A stretch of 64,000 nt of DNA, taken from assembly GCA_937873035.1 (NCBI GenBank), contig CALMVA010000025.1, forward strand, positions 62,001-126,000, written 5' to 3'. Every line of letters begins with the position of its first letter. Position 1 is the first letter of the stretch. Shown here one piece after another: positions 52,298 to 62,242 of this stretch. A program made the position numbers and the translations under genes. A model generated the notes under the pieces. It ran no database searches and had not been told where the DNA came from. It saw nothing but the letters and a program-made list of their open reading frames with translations. This DNA is from an uncultured Sphingomonadaceae bacterium (GTDB taxonomy: Bacteria > Pseudomonadota > Alphaproteobacteria > Sphingomonadales > Sphingomonadaceae).

Positions 52298-53500
52298 TCA
52301 GGCGGCGAGCGCCGCATACATGAGCGTGCGGATTTCGCGGCGAATGGGGTAGGTGGACGAGGGCATCAACTGCGTCATGAAGACCATGCTGATGTGCTCA
52401 ACCGGATCGATGAGGAAGGCGGTGGAATACATACCACCCCAGTAGAATTCGCCTTTGGAACCCGCGAGCGTGGTTGCCGCCGGGTCGATATTGCAGGCAA
52501 AGCCAAGGCCAAAGCCGATCCCGGCATTTTCCGCCTCACTGAACAGCGATTTGCTGTGCTGCGTCAGATCTCCGCCGCCGGGCAGATGATTGGCGGTCAT
52601 CAATTCAAGCGTTTTGGGGCTGATGATCTGCTCGCCATCGAGCGCGCCGCCGTTGAGCAGCATCCGGCAGAAGCGGTGATAGTCCGCAACCGTCGAGGCA
52701 AGGCCGCCGCCGCCCGAATGGAATTTGCGCGGGTGCGCCCATCCGCTTTCGGCGCCTGCCTTGTCAGACAGCTTCATCTTCTCGGTCGGGTGCCACGCAT
52801 AAGCGGCAGGCAGGCGGTGCGCCTTGTCCTTGGTGACAAGGAACGAGGTATCGACCATGCCGAGCGGGCCGAAGATGTGCTTTTGGAAATAATCGCCCAA
52901 TGACAGGCCGGAGACGCGCGCAATGATGACGCCGACGAGATCGGTCGACACCGAATAATTCCAGCAGGTGCCGGGATCGAATTCGAGCGGAATATCCTTC
53001 AGGATGCCGACAAATTCGTCATTGTCCCATTTGGACCAGCTTTCGACATCGGTCTTGCGATAGGCCGCGTCGATGTTGCTGCGCTCCTGAAAGCTGTAGG
53101 TGAAGCCTGCCGTGTGGCGCATCAGGTCGATGACGCGCAGCGGCGCTGTGGGCGGACGCGAGACGAAGGGCACATTGCCGCCGCCCGCCACGAACACGCC
53201 GAGCTTGCTGAACTCAGGAATATATTTCGCTACCGGGTCCGACAGCGCGATGAGGCCCTGTTCAACCAGCTGCATCAGCGCGATCGAGGTGATCGGCTTG
53301 GTCATCGAGGCGATACGGAAAATCGCATCCTGCTCCACGCCCGAATTCCACAGATATGCAATCTCGTCACCGCGTCCGATGAGCAGCGATCCGTGCGGGA
53401 GCAGGCCGGTGTCGAGATACTTGTTCTGGATGAAGGTGCCGATCCGGTCGAGCCGGTCGGGCAGGAAGCCGAGTTCCTTGGGGTTGCTTGCCTGAAGCAT
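52298..53500 (-). CDS. Serine hydrolase of the beta-lactamase/EstB family
   Basis: A 400-residue class C beta-lactamase-fold protein. Catalytic Ser65 and Lys68 are in RIASMTK, the tyrosine is Tyr182 in CWNYSVS, and the third motif (KTG in lactamases) is replaced by HSGGGGLAST. No signal peptide is seen, so a cytoplasmic esterase or acyl hydrolase is more likely than drug resistance. It sits 15 bp upstream of the fadJ-like gene and 2 bp downstream of an SDR gene. Confidence 0.88.
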   Translation of the reverse strand: MLQASNPKELGFLPDRLDRIGTFIQNKYLDTGLLPHGSLLIGRGDEIAYLWNSGVEQDAIFRIASMTKPITSIALMQLVEQGLIALSDPVAKYIPEFSKLGVFVAGGGNVPFVSRPPTAPLRVIDLMRHTAGFTYSFQERSNIDAAYRKTDVESWSKWDNDEFVGILKDIPLEFDPGTCWNYSVSTDLVGVIIARVSGLSLGDYFQKHIFGPLGMVDTSFLVTKDKAHRLPAAYAWHPTEKMKLSDKAGAESGWAHPRKFHSGGGGLASTVADYHRFCRMLLNGGALDGEQIISPKTLELMTANHLPGGGDLTQHSKSLFSEAENAGIGFGLGFACNIDPAATTLAGSKGEFYWGGMYSTAFLIDPVEHISMVFMTQLMPSSTYPIRREIRTLMYAALAA

Positions 53501-53502
53501 CG

Positions 53503-54306
53503 TCAGACCGCCGTCTGGCCAGTGAGCTGGCGTGTCACGGGGTGCGAGCTGGAAAGCCCGCCATCAACCGCAATCGCCTGTCCGTTGACATAGCTTGCCT
53601 GATCCGAAGCAAGGAACAGCGCGACATTGGCAAGCTCATCGGGCTGGGCCGCGCGCCGCAGCGGGTTGAGGCGTCCCACCTTATGCATCACATCCTTGTC
53701 GCGCGCATAATCGAAGGTAGGCCTGGTCATGCCGGTTTCGGTAAGGCCGGGGCAGATGGCGTTCACGCGCACGCCGGTTTCCGACATTTGCTGCGCGGAC
53801 ACCATGGCGAGGTTGATGACACCCGCCTTGGAGGCCGAATAGGCCGGGCCGCCCGCGCCGGAGCGGATACCCGCAACGCTGGCGGTGAGGATGATCGAGC
53901 CGCCCTTGCCGCCGTCCATCATCGCCTGACCGGCGTGCTTCACCATCAGCCACGGGCCGATCAGGTTGACGCGCAGAATTTCTGCCCATTGTTCGGGTGT
54001 CAGATCAAAAATGCCCGCCATGCCGCCAGAAATGCCTGCATTGGCAAAGGCGACATGAAGATCACCATAGTTTTCGATGGCGGTCTTCACGAGCTTTTCG
54101 ACATCGGCTTCAACGCCCGCGTCGATCTGGAGCGCGGTTGCGGAGCCGCCTGCATCCTTCACCATCTGCGCGGTTTCGTGCACGGCCTCGGTCTTGTCGC
54201 CGAGAACGAGCTTCGCGCCTTCAGCGGCAAAGCGCAGCGCAGACGCGCGGCCGATGCCAGAGCCTGCACCCGTGATGATGGCAACCTTGCCGTTCAATGC
54301 GCCCAT
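53503..54306 (-). CDS. Short-chain dehydrogenase/reductase (SDR 1)
   Basis: A 267-residue classical SDR: cofactor loop [11 protein letters not shown] in [10 protein letters not shown], catalytic Ser in [14 protein letters not shown] with the catalytic Tyr and Lys, and the C-terminal DGGLSSSHP. An aspartate after strand 2 (LVLGDKTE) favours NAD over NADP. Its ATG is 2 bp from the stop of the upstream SDR gene. Likely oxidises a hydroxyacyl-CoA or alcohol intermediate; exact substrate unknown. Confidence 0.92.
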   Translation of the reverse strand: MGALNGKVAIITGAGSGIGRASALRFAAEGAKLVLGDKTEAVHETAQMVKDAGGSATALQIDAGVEADVEKLVKTAIENYGDLHVAFANAGISGGMAGIFDLTPEQWAEILRVNLIGPWLMVKHAGQAMMDGGKGGSIILTASVAGIRSGAGGPAYSASKAGVINLAMVSAQQMSETGVRVNAICPGLTETGMTRPTFDYARDKDVMHKVGRLNPLRRAAQPDELANVALFLASDQASYVNGQAIAVDGGLSSSHPVTRQLTGQTAV

Positions 54307-54307
54307 A

Positions 54308-55081
54308 TCAACCTCCGCTAACAGTCTGGCCACCATCGATGACGAAGGTCTGGCCTGTGGTGAACGCCCCGGCACGCGAGGCGAGGAAAACGGCTGCACC
54401 CGCAATCTCTTCCGGTTCGCCGATGCGGCGTAACGGAGAGCGGGCGGTGGAGCGCGCCAGCGTATCGGGATTTTCCCACAATGCCTTGGCGAAATCGGTG
54501 CGGATGAGGCCGGGAGCGATGCAGTTGACGCGAACGCCCTTGGGGCCGAACTCATCAGCCAGATTGCGTGCCATCTGCATATCTGCGGCCTTGGAGATGC
54601 AATAAGCTCCAATCACGGTTGAGCCTTTGAGTCCGCCAATTGACGAGATGATGGTGATCGACCCCTGGCCGCGTTCCATCATCTCCGGTGCCACCATGTT
54701 GATGAGCCAGTGGTTGGAGAGGATGTTATTGTCCATGATCTTGCGGAACTGCTCGTCCGCAATCCCCGCTGAGGGGCCGTAATAGGGGTTGGACGCGGCA
54801 TTGCAGACAAGCGCCGTCACCTTGCCAAAGGCCCTGCGCGCTTCATCGACAAGATGCTGGAGAGCCTCCTTGGATGAGATGTTCGCCGCAACCGCAATCG
54901 CCGTGTCCGCGCCATGCTTTGCATTAAGTTCCGCGGCGACGGCATCGCAGGCGTCCTGCTTGCGGCTGGAAATGACGACTTTGGCTCCCTGAATCGCCAT
55001 TTCCTCGGCAATCGCCTTGCCGATGCCGCGGGAAGACCCGGTGATGAGGGCAACCTGCCCCGTCATGTCGAACAGCGACAT
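54308..55081 (-). CDS. Short-chain dehydrogenase/reductase (SDR 2)
   Basis: A 257-residue SDR with [13 protein letters not shown] in place of the usual NNAG, catalytic Ser in ISSIGGLKG, Tyr-x-x-x-Lys as YCISK, and [16 protein letters not shown] after strand 2 (VVISSRKQD) favours NADP. ATG 55081 is chosen because AAGGTGA precedes it; a GTG three codons upstream is the alternative. Confidence 0.92.
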   Translation of the reverse strand: MSLFDMTGQVALITGSSRGIGKAIAEEMAIQGAKVVISSRKQDACDAVAAELNAKHGADTAIAVAANISSKEALQHLVDEARRAFGKVTALVCNAASNPYYGPSAGIADEQFRKIMDNNILSNHWLINMVAPEMMERGQGSITIISSIGGLKGSTVIGAYCISKAADMQMARNLADEFGPKGVRVNCIAPGLIRTDFAKALWENPDTLARSTARSPLRRIGEPEEIAGAAVFLASRAGAFTTGQTFVIDGGQTVSGG

Positions 55082-55132
55082 ATGGCTCACCTTCGTTTCA
55101 TTTCCCTCTATCGCAAGGGGAGAGGAAGTTAA

Positions 55133-56206
55133 CTAGGCGCCCGCCTTTACAGCGTAGCTCCAGGCAATGTCTGCGAGCGGCGAAACGCGCTCCGACATTG
55201 TCTTGGCGTGGGCCGAGTTGGCCGTGCCGTCGATTACGCGCTTCTTGATGCCTTGCATGATGCCTGCGAGGCGGAAGAAGTTGTAAGCGAAATACCAGTT
55301 CATGTCCGGCACGCCGTCACGGCCCGTTGCGGCACAATAACGTTCCACCACTTCGTCCAGTTCGGGGATGCCAAGCGCCTTGCGATCAAGGTCCTGCACG
55401 CCGGAACGGCCGCCATTATCCGTCACCCACGCCATGGCGACATAGGTGAAGTCTGACAGCGGATCGCCCAGCGTTGACAGTTCCCAATCGAGAACCGCGA
55501 GCACCTTCGCCTCTTCCGGCGCGAAGATCATATTGTCGATGCGATAATCGCCATGGACGATGGAGGTGCGCGTCTGCTCAGGCAGCGTTGCGGGCAGCCA
55601 TTCGATCAAACGTTCCATCACCGGCATATGCTCGGTTTCGGAGAGCTTATATTGTTTGGTCCAGCGGTCGATCTGGCGACCGAAATAATTGCCGGGCTTG
55701 CCGAACGCCGAAAGCCCCGCTTCTTCGATGCTGACATTGTGGAGTGCCGCCAGCGTGTCGATCATCGCATCATAGGTGGCGCGGCGGAACTCTGGCGTGG
55801 CCCCCGGCATCGATCCGTCCCAGATCGTCCGGCCTTCCACCATGCCCATGACGTAGAACCAGCTGCCCAGCACCGAATCATCGGTGCACAGGCCATAGGG
55901 CTTCGCCACGGGAAAGCCCGTGGGGTAGAGGCCGTTGATCGCCTTGAACTCGCGGTCCACCGCATGGGCGCTGGGCAGCAGTGGCCCAAAGGGTTTGCGG
56001 CGCAGCACATAAGAGCCGCTCTTGGCGTTGATGCGGTAAGTGGGGTTGGATTGGCCGCCTGCGAATTTGAAGACCTCAAGCGGGCCTTCAAATCCGGCGA
56101 CATTTTCCTGCATCCAGGCGGTCAGTTTGGTTTCATCCAGCGCATCCGCGCCTTCTGCCTTGGATACACCTGAAAAGGCGGTCTGTGCGTCCATTGCCTG
56201 CGTCAT
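55133..56206 (-). CDS. APH-like phosphotransferase (ACAD10/11 N-terminal type, LvaA-like)
   Basis: A 357-residue protein kinase-fold enzyme with the Brenner motif HGDYRIDN (218-225) and the magnesium aspartate in LDWE (239-242); the P-loop region is FAGGQSNPTYRI. This group corresponds to the kinase domains of human ACAD10/11 and LvaA of Pseudomonas putida, which phosphorylate the 4-hydroxyl group of 4-hydroxyacyl-CoA. The ADH gene overlaps by 4 bp upstream and an ACAD10/11-like dehydrogenase precedes that, so a similar two-step dehydration is plausible. Confidence 0.87.
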   Translation of the reverse strand: MTQAMDAQTAFSGVSKAEGADALDETKLTAWMQENVAGFEGPLEVFKFAGGQSNPTYRINAKSGSYVLRRKPFGPLLPSAHAVDREFKAINGLYPTGFPVAKPYGLCTDDSVLGSWFYVMGMVEGRTIWDGSMPGATPEFRRATYDAMIDTLAALHNVSIEEAGLSAFGKPGNYFGRQIDRWTKQYKLSETEHMPVMERLIEWLPATLPEQTRTSIVHGDYRIDNMIFAPEEAKVLAVLDWELSTLGDPLSDFTYVAMAWVTDNGGRSGVQDLDRKALGIPELDEVVERYCAATGRDGVPDMNWYFAYNFFRLAGIMQGIKKRVIDGTANSAHAKTMSERVSPLADIAWSYAVKAGA

Positions 56207-57291
56207 TGGTCAAACACGATAACGCTGCGCGCGGAATCGCCCTTCTTCATTTTTTCAAAACCGTCATTGATGCCCGAAAGCGGAATCCGTTCGGCAATGA
56301 TGCTGTCGAGATCAAGCATCCCGCGAATGTAGAAGTCCACCAGTCTCGGAATATCAACGGGGAAGCGGTTGCCGCCCATGATCGCGCCCTGCAACTTCTT
56401 GCCGGAGAGCAAGTCCATCGCCGAGAGGCCGACCTTCTCAGCAAGCGGCATCATGCCAAGGATGGTTGCGGTGCCACCACGCCGCAGCACGCTGACGGCA
56501 AGATTGGCCGAAGCCGGGCGACCAACGGCTTCAATGGCGTGATCCACGCCGCCCTTGGTCATCTCGACGATCTGCGCGGCAGCACCACCGGCGGTCGCGT
56601 CGATTACGTCGGTTGCGCCGAGCTTCAAGGCGAGCGCGCGCTTTTCGGGGATGGGGTCTGCCGCGATGATGCGGCCCGCGCCCGCGATCTTGGCGGCGTT
56701 GATCGTGGCCAGCCCCACGCCGCCGCAGCCGACCACGGTCACAGTTTCACCGGGTGTCAGCTTGCAGGCGTTGAAAATCGCACCCGCCCCCGTGGTGACG
56801 GCGCAGCCGATGACGGCGGCGCGATCCAGCGGCATTTCCGGGTCGATCTTCACACAGGCGTGTTCGTGCACCAGCATCTGCTCTGCAAAAGCAGACAGAT
56901 TGAGCATCTGGTTGACGGCGGAACCATCTGCACGCGTCAGGCGCGGCGCTTCACCGGGCTGGCGGCGCGTGTCACCACCAAGGCACAGTGACATCCGGCC
57001 TGTCACGCAGAACTCGCAATGGCCGCAAAAGGCCGAGAGGCAGGTGACGACCGCGTCACCCGGCTTCACGGTGCGGACTTCGCTGCCCACGGCTTCGACG
57101 ATGCCGGCAGCCTCGTGGCCCGGAACCGCCGGAAGCGGATGTGGGTAGGCACCATCGATGAAGTGAAGATCCGAATGGCACAGGCCACAGGCGGCGGTGC
57201 GGATGAGCACTTCATGCGGGCCGGGCTTGGAGATTGAAAGTTCTTCAATCTCCAGCGGCCTGCCCGGCTGGATGAGGACTGCGGCCTTCAT
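56203..57291 (-). CDS. Zinc-dependent alcohol dehydrogenase
   Basis: A 362-residue medium-chain dehydrogenase. Catalytic zinc ligands are Cys in ACGLCHSD and His in GHEAAGIVE; the structural zinc site is the four-cysteine cluster [17 protein letters not shown]. The NAD-binding loop is [20 protein letters not shown], with Asp after strand 2 ([10 protein letters not shown]) favouring NAD. It resembles class III type enzymes but the substrate is not clear. It overlaps both neighbours by 4 bp, so it belongs to the operon with the ACAD and kinase genes. Confidence 0.92.
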   Translation of the reverse strand: MKAAVLIQPGRPLEIEELSISKPGPHEVLIRTAACGLCHSDLHFIDGAYPHPLPAVPGHEAAGIVEAVGSEVRTVKPGDAVVTCLSAFCGHCEFCVTGRMSLCLGGDTRRQPGEAPRLTRADGSAVNQMLNLSAFAEQMLVHEHACVKIDPEMPLDRAAVIGCAVTTGAGAIFNACKLTPGETVTVVGCGGVGLATINAAKIAGAGRIIAADPIPEKRALALKLGATDVIDATAGGAAAQIVEMTKGGVDHAIEAVGRPASANLAVSVLRRGGTATILGMMPLAEKVGLSAMDLLSGKKLQGAIMGGNRFPVDIPRLVDFYIRGMLDLDSIIAERIPLSGINDGFEKMKKGDSARSVIVFDQ

Positions 57292-58571
57292 CGTGTCACC
57301 GCCAGATCGCCGGAGGACAGTTCCCTGGGCCGGGCTGCACCATATTTGCCCAGCTCAAGCCGGGCGATGGCGCGGTTGTGAACTTCATCGGGACCATCGG
57401 CAAGGCGCAGCGTGCGTTGGTGCGCCCAGGCCGAGGCAAGGCCATAATCTTCCGAAACGCCGCCACCGCCATGCGCCTGAATGGCATCGTCGATGATCTT
57501 GAGCGCCATATTGGGGGCCTGAACCTTAATCATCGCGATTTCGGCGGCAGCCGCCTTATTGCCCACCGTATCCATCATCTGCGCGGCCTTGAGGCAAAGC
57601 AGGCGGGGCATTTCCAGATCAATGCGCGCGCGGGCGATGCGCTCGTGCCACACGGTCTGTTCGGCAATCGTCTTGCCAAAGGCGACGCGGGTGGTGAGGC
57701 GACGGCACATTTTCTCAAGGGCTTCTTCCGCCACGCCTATGGTGCGCATACAGTGGTGGATGCGGCCCGGCCCAAGGCGGCCCTGCGCGATTTCAAACCC
57801 GCGGCCTTCACCATAGATGATGTTTTCAGCCGGGACGCGCACATCCTTGAGTTCGATTTCCATATGGCCGTGCGGCGCATCATCATAGCCGAAGACGGGC
57901 AGGTGGCGCAGGATGTTCACCCCCGGCGCATCAAGCGGCATCAGGATTTGTGACTGCTGCTGGTGCTTTTGCGCGCCAAGATCGGTCTTGCCCATGACGA
58001 TAGCGATTTTGCAGCGCGGGTCGCCCGCGCCCGATGACCACCATTTGCGGCCATTGATGACATAATGGTCGCCATCGCGGGTGATGCGCGTTTCGATGTT
58101 GGTGGCGTCGGAAGAGGCGACCTGCGGTTCGGTCATCAAAAAGGCAGAGCGGATCTCGCCATTCATCAGTGGAACGAGCCACTGCTTCTTCTGTTCCGCC
58201 GTGCCGTAGCGGTTGAGGACTTCCATGTTGCCCGTGTCGGGCGCGGAGCAATTGAAGATTTCCGACGAGATGCCCACGCGACCCATTTCTTCGGCGCACA
58301 GGGCATATTCGACGTTCGTCAGCATCGGGCCTTCAAACTCCACCGTCGTATCGACATGGGGGTTCGCGCCTACGGGCGGCATGAAGAGGTTCCAGATACC
58401 GGCGGCCTTGGCGCGGGCTTTTTCTTCCTCAAGGACGTTCAGGACTTTCCAGCGGTCACCCGTGGCTTGCTCGGCGTGGTAATCCTTCACACGCGGGCGG
58501 ACATACTGGTCGATATGGTTCCTGACGCGGTCGCGCCAATAGCTCTCGCGCTCGGTGAGGGTGAAGTCCAT
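57288..58571 (-). CDS. Acyl-CoA dehydrogenase, ACAD10/11-like
   Basis: A 427-residue flavoprotein with the ACAD fold: N-terminal helices, a middle beta domain ([19 protein letters not shown] ... [24 protein letters not shown]) and the C-terminal domain ([21 protein letters not shown]...[24 protein letters not shown]). The usual catalytic YEGT is replaced by LADGPDEVH, putting Asp392 where the glutamate normally stands; this is typical of the ACAD10/11 subgroup. First gene of an operon with an ADH and an APH-like kinase; an operator-like palindrome lies 20-36 bp upstream. Confidence 0.92.
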   Translation of the reverse strand: MDFTLTERESYWRDRVRNHIDQYVRPRVKDYHAEQATGDRWKVLNVLEEEKARAKAAGIWNLFMPPVGANPHVDTTVEFEGPMLTNVEYALCAEEMGRVGISSEIFNCSAPDTGNMEVLNRYGTAEQKKQWLVPLMNGEIRSAFLMTEPQVASSDATNIETRITRDGDHYVINGRKWWSSGAGDPRCKIAIVMGKTDLGAQKHQQQSQILMPLDAPGVNILRHLPVFGYDDAPHGHMEIELKDVRVPAENIIYGEGRGFEIAQGRLGPGRIHHCMRTIGVAEEALEKMCRRLTTRVAFGKTIAEQTVWHERIARARIDLEMPRLLCLKAAQMMDTVGNKAAAAEIAMIKVQAPNMALKIIDDAIQAHGGGGVSEDYGLASAWAHQRTLRLADGPDEVHNRAIARLELGKYGAARPRELSSGDLAVTR

Positions 58572-58590
58572 GTGAGTCGTCCTCTTCTAT

Positions 58591-58607
58591 GTTTACGTTT
58601 ACGTCAC
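58591..58607 (-). promoter_or_regulatory. Palindromic operator-like site of the second catabolic region, copy 1
   Basis: GTTTACGTTTACGTCAC; the halves TTTACGT and ACGTCAC form an imperfect palindrome with two central bases. It lies upstream of the ACAD10/11-like operon. A related palindrome is at 61012-61029. Confidence 0.5.
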
Positions 58608-58638
58608 TGTCAGCTTTCGGGGCGCATTTCCAGCCCCT

Positions 58639-60075
58639 TCAAACGCCTTTTGAACTTGCCCCTGCGCCAAGCTGGCGCACGCGTTCCTCATGGTCGTGGC
58701 GACGGATGGGGAAGCGCACGAAAATGATCGCCGAGGCCGTGGTAAAGACCGCGATGATGGCGATATAGGCCATGGTCAGCCGGTCCACGACAAGCGGGGA
58801 AACAAGGTCAGGCGAGGTGCGCGTCGACAGCCCGGCCCAGCTGATGATGAGGCCTGAGGTGAAGATGCCGACGCCCGTGGCGCACTTCTGGATGAAGAAG
58901 TTTCCGGCAAAGAATATGCCTTCGGTGCGCCGCCCCGTCTTCAGCTCCGCATCCTCCACAATATCGGCGATCATGGATGAGGCTGAAATCGAAACCGTAA
59001 CGCCAAAGGCATTGGCGAGGAAGAAAACCACAAAGATGCCCCATGTGGAGGCGGCGGTGCCTGCTTCTGGCCACAGGCCTGCAACACGCAGCAGATAAGG
59101 CGAGACGCCCAGACAGACGCTGATGACGGAGGCATAAGCTGCGGTGTGGGGCTTGTCCCACCGCCGGTTGAGCGGGCTGACGAGGAAAAAGGCCACGACC
59201 ACGCTCAGGAACAGCACCACGGGATAGAGGCTGAAGGCATCCTGATCGAACTGCCATGCATAAAGGTAGAGATAGTTGGAGATTGAAAAGGTAATCCCTT
59301 GGCTGATGACCGCGCAGCCCGCTGCGCCCACGAAGATCGCAAAGGCGCGGTTGGACAATGACTCGCGGATTTCATCCAGCGCGTGTGAAATGCTGGTCGG
59401 AACGGGGCGCGTTGCGGGCCAATGGGCGACGCGCTTGTGCTGCCCGGCGGCGGAAAGTAGCACCGTCAACGCAATCAGCAGGCCGCCAAACAGCCCATAT
59501 TCCCAATAACCATCCGGGTTGAGCTGGCCGACCTTATGGCCCGCATCGGCGCGCAGGAACACGCCATAAGCCAAAAATAGCATCAACAGCCCGCCTGCCC
59601 AGCCAAAGAGGTAGCGAAAGCGCATCAGCCCCGTTCGCTCGTCATAATCGCGCGTCAACTCTGGCACGAGCGCCACCGAGGGCACTTCGCACGCTGAAAC
59701 GAGCGCACGCACGAGAACGGCGGTGGAGACAAGGTAAAGGAAGATATGCCCGTCTGCTGCGGCCGGGGGTGACCAGAGCAAAAGCCAGGCAAAACCGAGC
59801 GGAATGGGCGCGGCGTAGAGCCAGGGCAGCCGCCGCCCGAAGCGCGTATAGGTTCGGTCGCTCAGATGTCCGATCAGAGGATCGATGAAGGCATCAATCA
59901 CAAGTGCCAGCATCAGCGCGGTTGAGACGAGTGTCGCCTCAAGCCCCAGCACCTGATTGTAGAACAGCAACAAGAAGGTCGAGAACCCGTTGTCCTTGAC
60001 CCCATAGGCAATGCTGCCCAGGCCATGGACGAGCTTCAGCCGAAGCGGAAGCCGTCCTTCAGAGGGCGCGCTCAT
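58639..60075 (-). CDS. MFS transporter of the GPH (glycoside-pentoside-hexuronide) type
   Basis: A 478-residue, twelve-helix symporter-like protein with MelB-type features: LGSIAYGVKDNGFSTFLLLFYNQVLGL in helix 1, the aspartate-rich DAFIDPLIGHLSDRTYTRFGRRLPWLYAAP region and a matching second half. GPH members take up sugars, but sphingomonad relatives are common in steroid and acid catabolic clusters. Its start overlaps the SDR 3 stop by 4 bp, so the two are coupled. Confidence 0.87.
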   Translation of the reverse strand: MSAPSEGRLPLRLKLVHGLGSIAYGVKDNGFSTFLLLFYNQVLGLEATLVSTALMLALVIDAFIDPLIGHLSDRTYTRFGRRLPWLYAAPIPLGFAWLLLWSPPAAADGHIFLYLVSTAVLVRALVSACEVPSVALVPELTRDYDERTGLMRFRYLFGWAGGLLMLFLAYGVFLRADAGHKVGQLNPDGYWEYGLFGGLLIALTVLLSAAGQHKRVAHWPATRPVPTSISHALDEIRESLSNRAFAIFVGAAGCAVISQGITFSISNYLYLYAWQFDQDAFSLYPVVLFLSVVVAFFLVSPLNRRWDKPHTAAYASVISVCLGVSPYLLRVAGLWPEAGTAASTWGIFVVFFLANAFGVTVSISASSMIADIVEDAELKTGRRTEGIFFAGNFFIQKCATGVGIFTSGLIISWAGLSTRTSPDLVSPLVVDRLTMAYIAIIAVFTTASAIIFVRFPIRRHDHEERVRQLGAGASSKGV

Positions 60076-60917
60076 CCCTGCGGCGTATCGACATAAGCCT
60101 GCAATGCATCGAAAATGCCCGGCGCTTCGGGGTTCCAGCTATGTGGCTGGCCCGTGGTGATGCCGCCATCCACCACGAAGTGCGTGCCAGTGATGAAGCC
60201 CGCTTCCTTCGAGGCGAGAAAGGCGACCATGTTCGCAATGTCCTCTGGGCGGCCGCCGCGCTTCACCGGTTGGGTGTGGTTGGCGATTTCCCAAATGATC
60301 TTGTTGGCCTCGTCACGCTTGTCTTCCGGCACGTCCATCGAGGCCGAGAAGATGTTGGTCTGGATGAAGCCGGGGCAAATGGCGTTCATGCGGATATTGT
60401 GCTTCGCCAGGTCCGTCGCGCCGACCTTGGTGAGGTGGATGACGCCGCATTTGGCCACAGCATAGGCGGTGGGTGAATAGCCCGCGCCAAGCCCGGCGAC
60501 GCTGGCGGTGTTGACAATGGCGGCGCCTTCACGGCCAATCATGTGCGGCACGGCATAGCGCACGCCCATGGCAACCGAGCGCAGCAGCAGGTCCATCGTG
60601 CGATCCCAGCCTTCCGGCTCAATCTCTTCAATCGGGGCCTTGTCGCCGCCTGCGCCGGCATTGTTGAAGACGACATCAATGCCGCCCGTCTTTTCGGCAG
60701 CAAAATCCATGAGTGCCTTGATGTCGGCTGTGCTGCACACGTCAGTGCGCTTGAAGAAGATCTTGCCGTTCGAGGTTGCGGCCAGTTCCTCGCCGCCCGC
60801 CTGATCTATGTCACCCGCGATGACGGTTGCACCTTCAGACGCGAACAACAGGCAGGTCGCCTTGCCAATGCCCGATGCCGCACCCGTAATGATGACCGTT
60901 TTACCCGCGAATCTCAT
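60072..60917 (-). CDS. Short-chain dehydrogenase/reductase (SDR 3)
   Basis: A 281-residue SDR: TGAASGIG, NNAGAGG, catalytic Ser in VNTASVAGL, YAVAK, and a long loop (ETNIFSASMDVPEDKRDEANK region) before FVVDGGITTGQPHSW. Asp after strand 2 (VIAGDIDQ) favours NAD. It starts the transcription unit with the GPH-type transporter and diverges from an acyl-CoA dehydrogenase gene across 156 bp that hold operator copy 2. Confidence 0.92.
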   Translation of the reverse strand: MRFAGKTVIITGAASGIGKATCLLFASEGATVIAGDIDQAGGEELAATSNGKIFFKRTDVCSTADIKALMDFAAEKTGGIDVVFNNAGAGGDKAPIEEIEPEGWDRTMDLLLRSVAMGVRYAVPHMIGREGAAIVNTASVAGLGAGYSPTAYAVAKCGVIHLTKVGATDLAKHNIRMNAICPGFIQTNIFSASMDVPEDKRDEANKIIWEIANHTQPVKRGGRPEDIANMVAFLASKEAGFITGTHFVVDGGITTGQPHSWNPEAPGIFDALQAYVDTPQG

Positions 60918-61011
60918 GTCTCTCTCCTGTCTCTTTGGCGAGTCATCCTGTCGGCCCTGCGCGCTTTGTCAACGCGTTCGCGCCTGCCGCTACGGAATGC
61001 TTTGCTCACCA

Positions 61012-61029
61012 GTTGACGCTTGCGTAAAC
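61012..61029. promoter_or_regulatory. Palindromic operator-like site of the second catabolic region, copy 2
   Basis: GTTGACGC-TT-GCGTAAAC, an 18-bp near-perfect palindrome in the SDR 3 / acyl-CoA dehydrogenase divergent spacer. Its minus-strand reading GTTTACGC-AA-GCGTCAAC aligns with copy 1. The rest of the spacer holds nothing else recognisable. Confidence 0.55.
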
Positions 61030-61073
61030 CGCAAAGCCCGACTTACACAGACGGCCGAAAATAGGAGATGCCG

Positions 61074-62234
61074 ATGACTGACCTCGATGCCTTCCGCAAC
61101 GAAACGAGGGCATGGCTCGAAGCCAATTGCCCGTCCGAAATGCGCCAGCCCGTAAAGGGGGATGAAGACGTCTGCTGGGGCGGGCGCAACTGGGTTTTCT
61201 CAAGCCCGGCGCAAAAGCAGTGGCTTGAGGCGATGGCGGCGAAGGGCTGGACCGTGCCCGACTGGCCGGTCGCATATGGCGGCGGCGGGCTGACGGCTGA
61301 ACAGACCAAAATTCTCCGGCAGGAAATGGCAAGCCTTGGCTGCCGCTCGCCGCTTAACAGCTTTGGCATCTGGATGCTTGGCCCGGCGCTCCTCAAGTTC
61401 GGCAGCGAAGAGCAGAAGCTCCATTATCTGCCACAGATTGCGCGCGGTGAAATTCGCTGGTGTCAGGGCTATTCTGAACCCGGTTCGGGATCGGACCTCG
61501 TGTCGCTCCAGACCTATGGCGAAGACAAGGGCGATCACTGGGTGGTCAACGGCCAGAAGATCTGGACGAGCTATGCCGACAAGGCGGACTGGATTTTCTG
61601 CCTCGTCCGCACCAACAAGGAAGACAAATATCGCGGCATCAGCTTCCTCTTGTTTGACATGACGACACCGGGCGTGTCGACCAAGCCGATCCTGCTGATC
61701 TCGGGCGCATCGCCCTTCTGCGAAACCTTCTTCGACAATGTCGTGGTGCCCAAGCACCAGATTGTCGGTGAACTGAACCGTGGCTGGGATGTTGCCAAAT
61801 ATCTGCTTGGCCATGAGCGCGAGATGATCTCGGGCATGGGCGGCGATGGCGGCATGGCGTCACTCGGATCCTTCTACGCCGATGTCCTTGCGGACAACCC
61901 CGTGCTGCGCGCGGAAATGGCGATGTTCGAGGTGGAAAACCTTGCCTATCGCGCCCACTCCGAACGCTTCATGGATGAGTGGAAGACGGGTCGTGCACAC
62001 CCGGCTTATTCCAACCTCATGAAATATGTCGGCACCGAGCTGAACAAGAAGCGCCATGAGCTGGTGATGGCTGCAGGCGGCTCTGACGCGCTCGAATGGG
62101 AAAGCGAACGCACCCATGGCGGGGCACGCCCCCGCGCGTGGCTGCGCACCAAGGCCAACAGCATTGAGGGCGGCACGAGCGAAGTCATGCTCAACGTCGT
62201 TTCCAAGCGCATTCTCGATATGCCAGGCACCTAG
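61074..62234 (+). CDS. Acyl-CoA dehydrogenase, subunit-like 1 of a tandem pair
   Basis: A 386-residue ACAD. ATG 61074 is preferred, six bases after GGAG; ATG 61068 would leave no spacing. Signatures: GWSEPGSGSDLVSLQT-like loop (GYSEPGSGSDL), GQKIWTSYADKADWIFCLVRT, and the C-terminal SIEGGTSEVMLN with the glutamate in the position expected for the catalytic base. The second dehydrogenase of the tandem (62327) lacks this block, so the two may form a heteromer as in the FadE pairs of mycobacterial steroid catabolism. Confidence 0.93.
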   Translation: MTDLDAFRNETRAWLEANCPSEMRQPVKGDEDVCWGGRNWVFSSPAQKQWLEAMAAKGWTVPDWPVAYGGGGLTAEQTKILRQEMASLGCRSPLNSFGIWMLGPALLKFGSEEQKLHYLPQIARGEIRWCQGYSEPGSGSDLVSLQTYGEDKGDHWVVNGQKIWTSYADKADWIFCLVRTNKEDKYRGISFLLFDMTTPGVSTKPILLISGASPFCETFFDNVVVPKHQIVGELNRGWDVAKYLLGHEREMISGMGGDGGMASLGSFYADVLADNPVLRAEMAMFEVENLAYRAHSERFMDEWKTGRAHPAYSNLMKYVGTELNKKRHELVMAAGGSDALEWESERTHGGARPRAWLRTKANSIEGGTSEVMLNVVSKRILDMPGT

Positions 62235-62242
62235 GGCTGCAT

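Noticed and set aside
51002-52903. A 633-codon open frame on the plus strand opposite the fadJ-like gene and into the serine hydrolase gene
   Set aside because: It spans two clearly real genes on the other strand and shows His/Arg-rich shadow composition.
52298-53500. Beta-lactamase (antibiotic resistance) reading of the serine hydrolase
   Set aside because: No signal peptide and no KTG motif; the context is acyl-CoA catabolism, so an esterase-like role is more likely.
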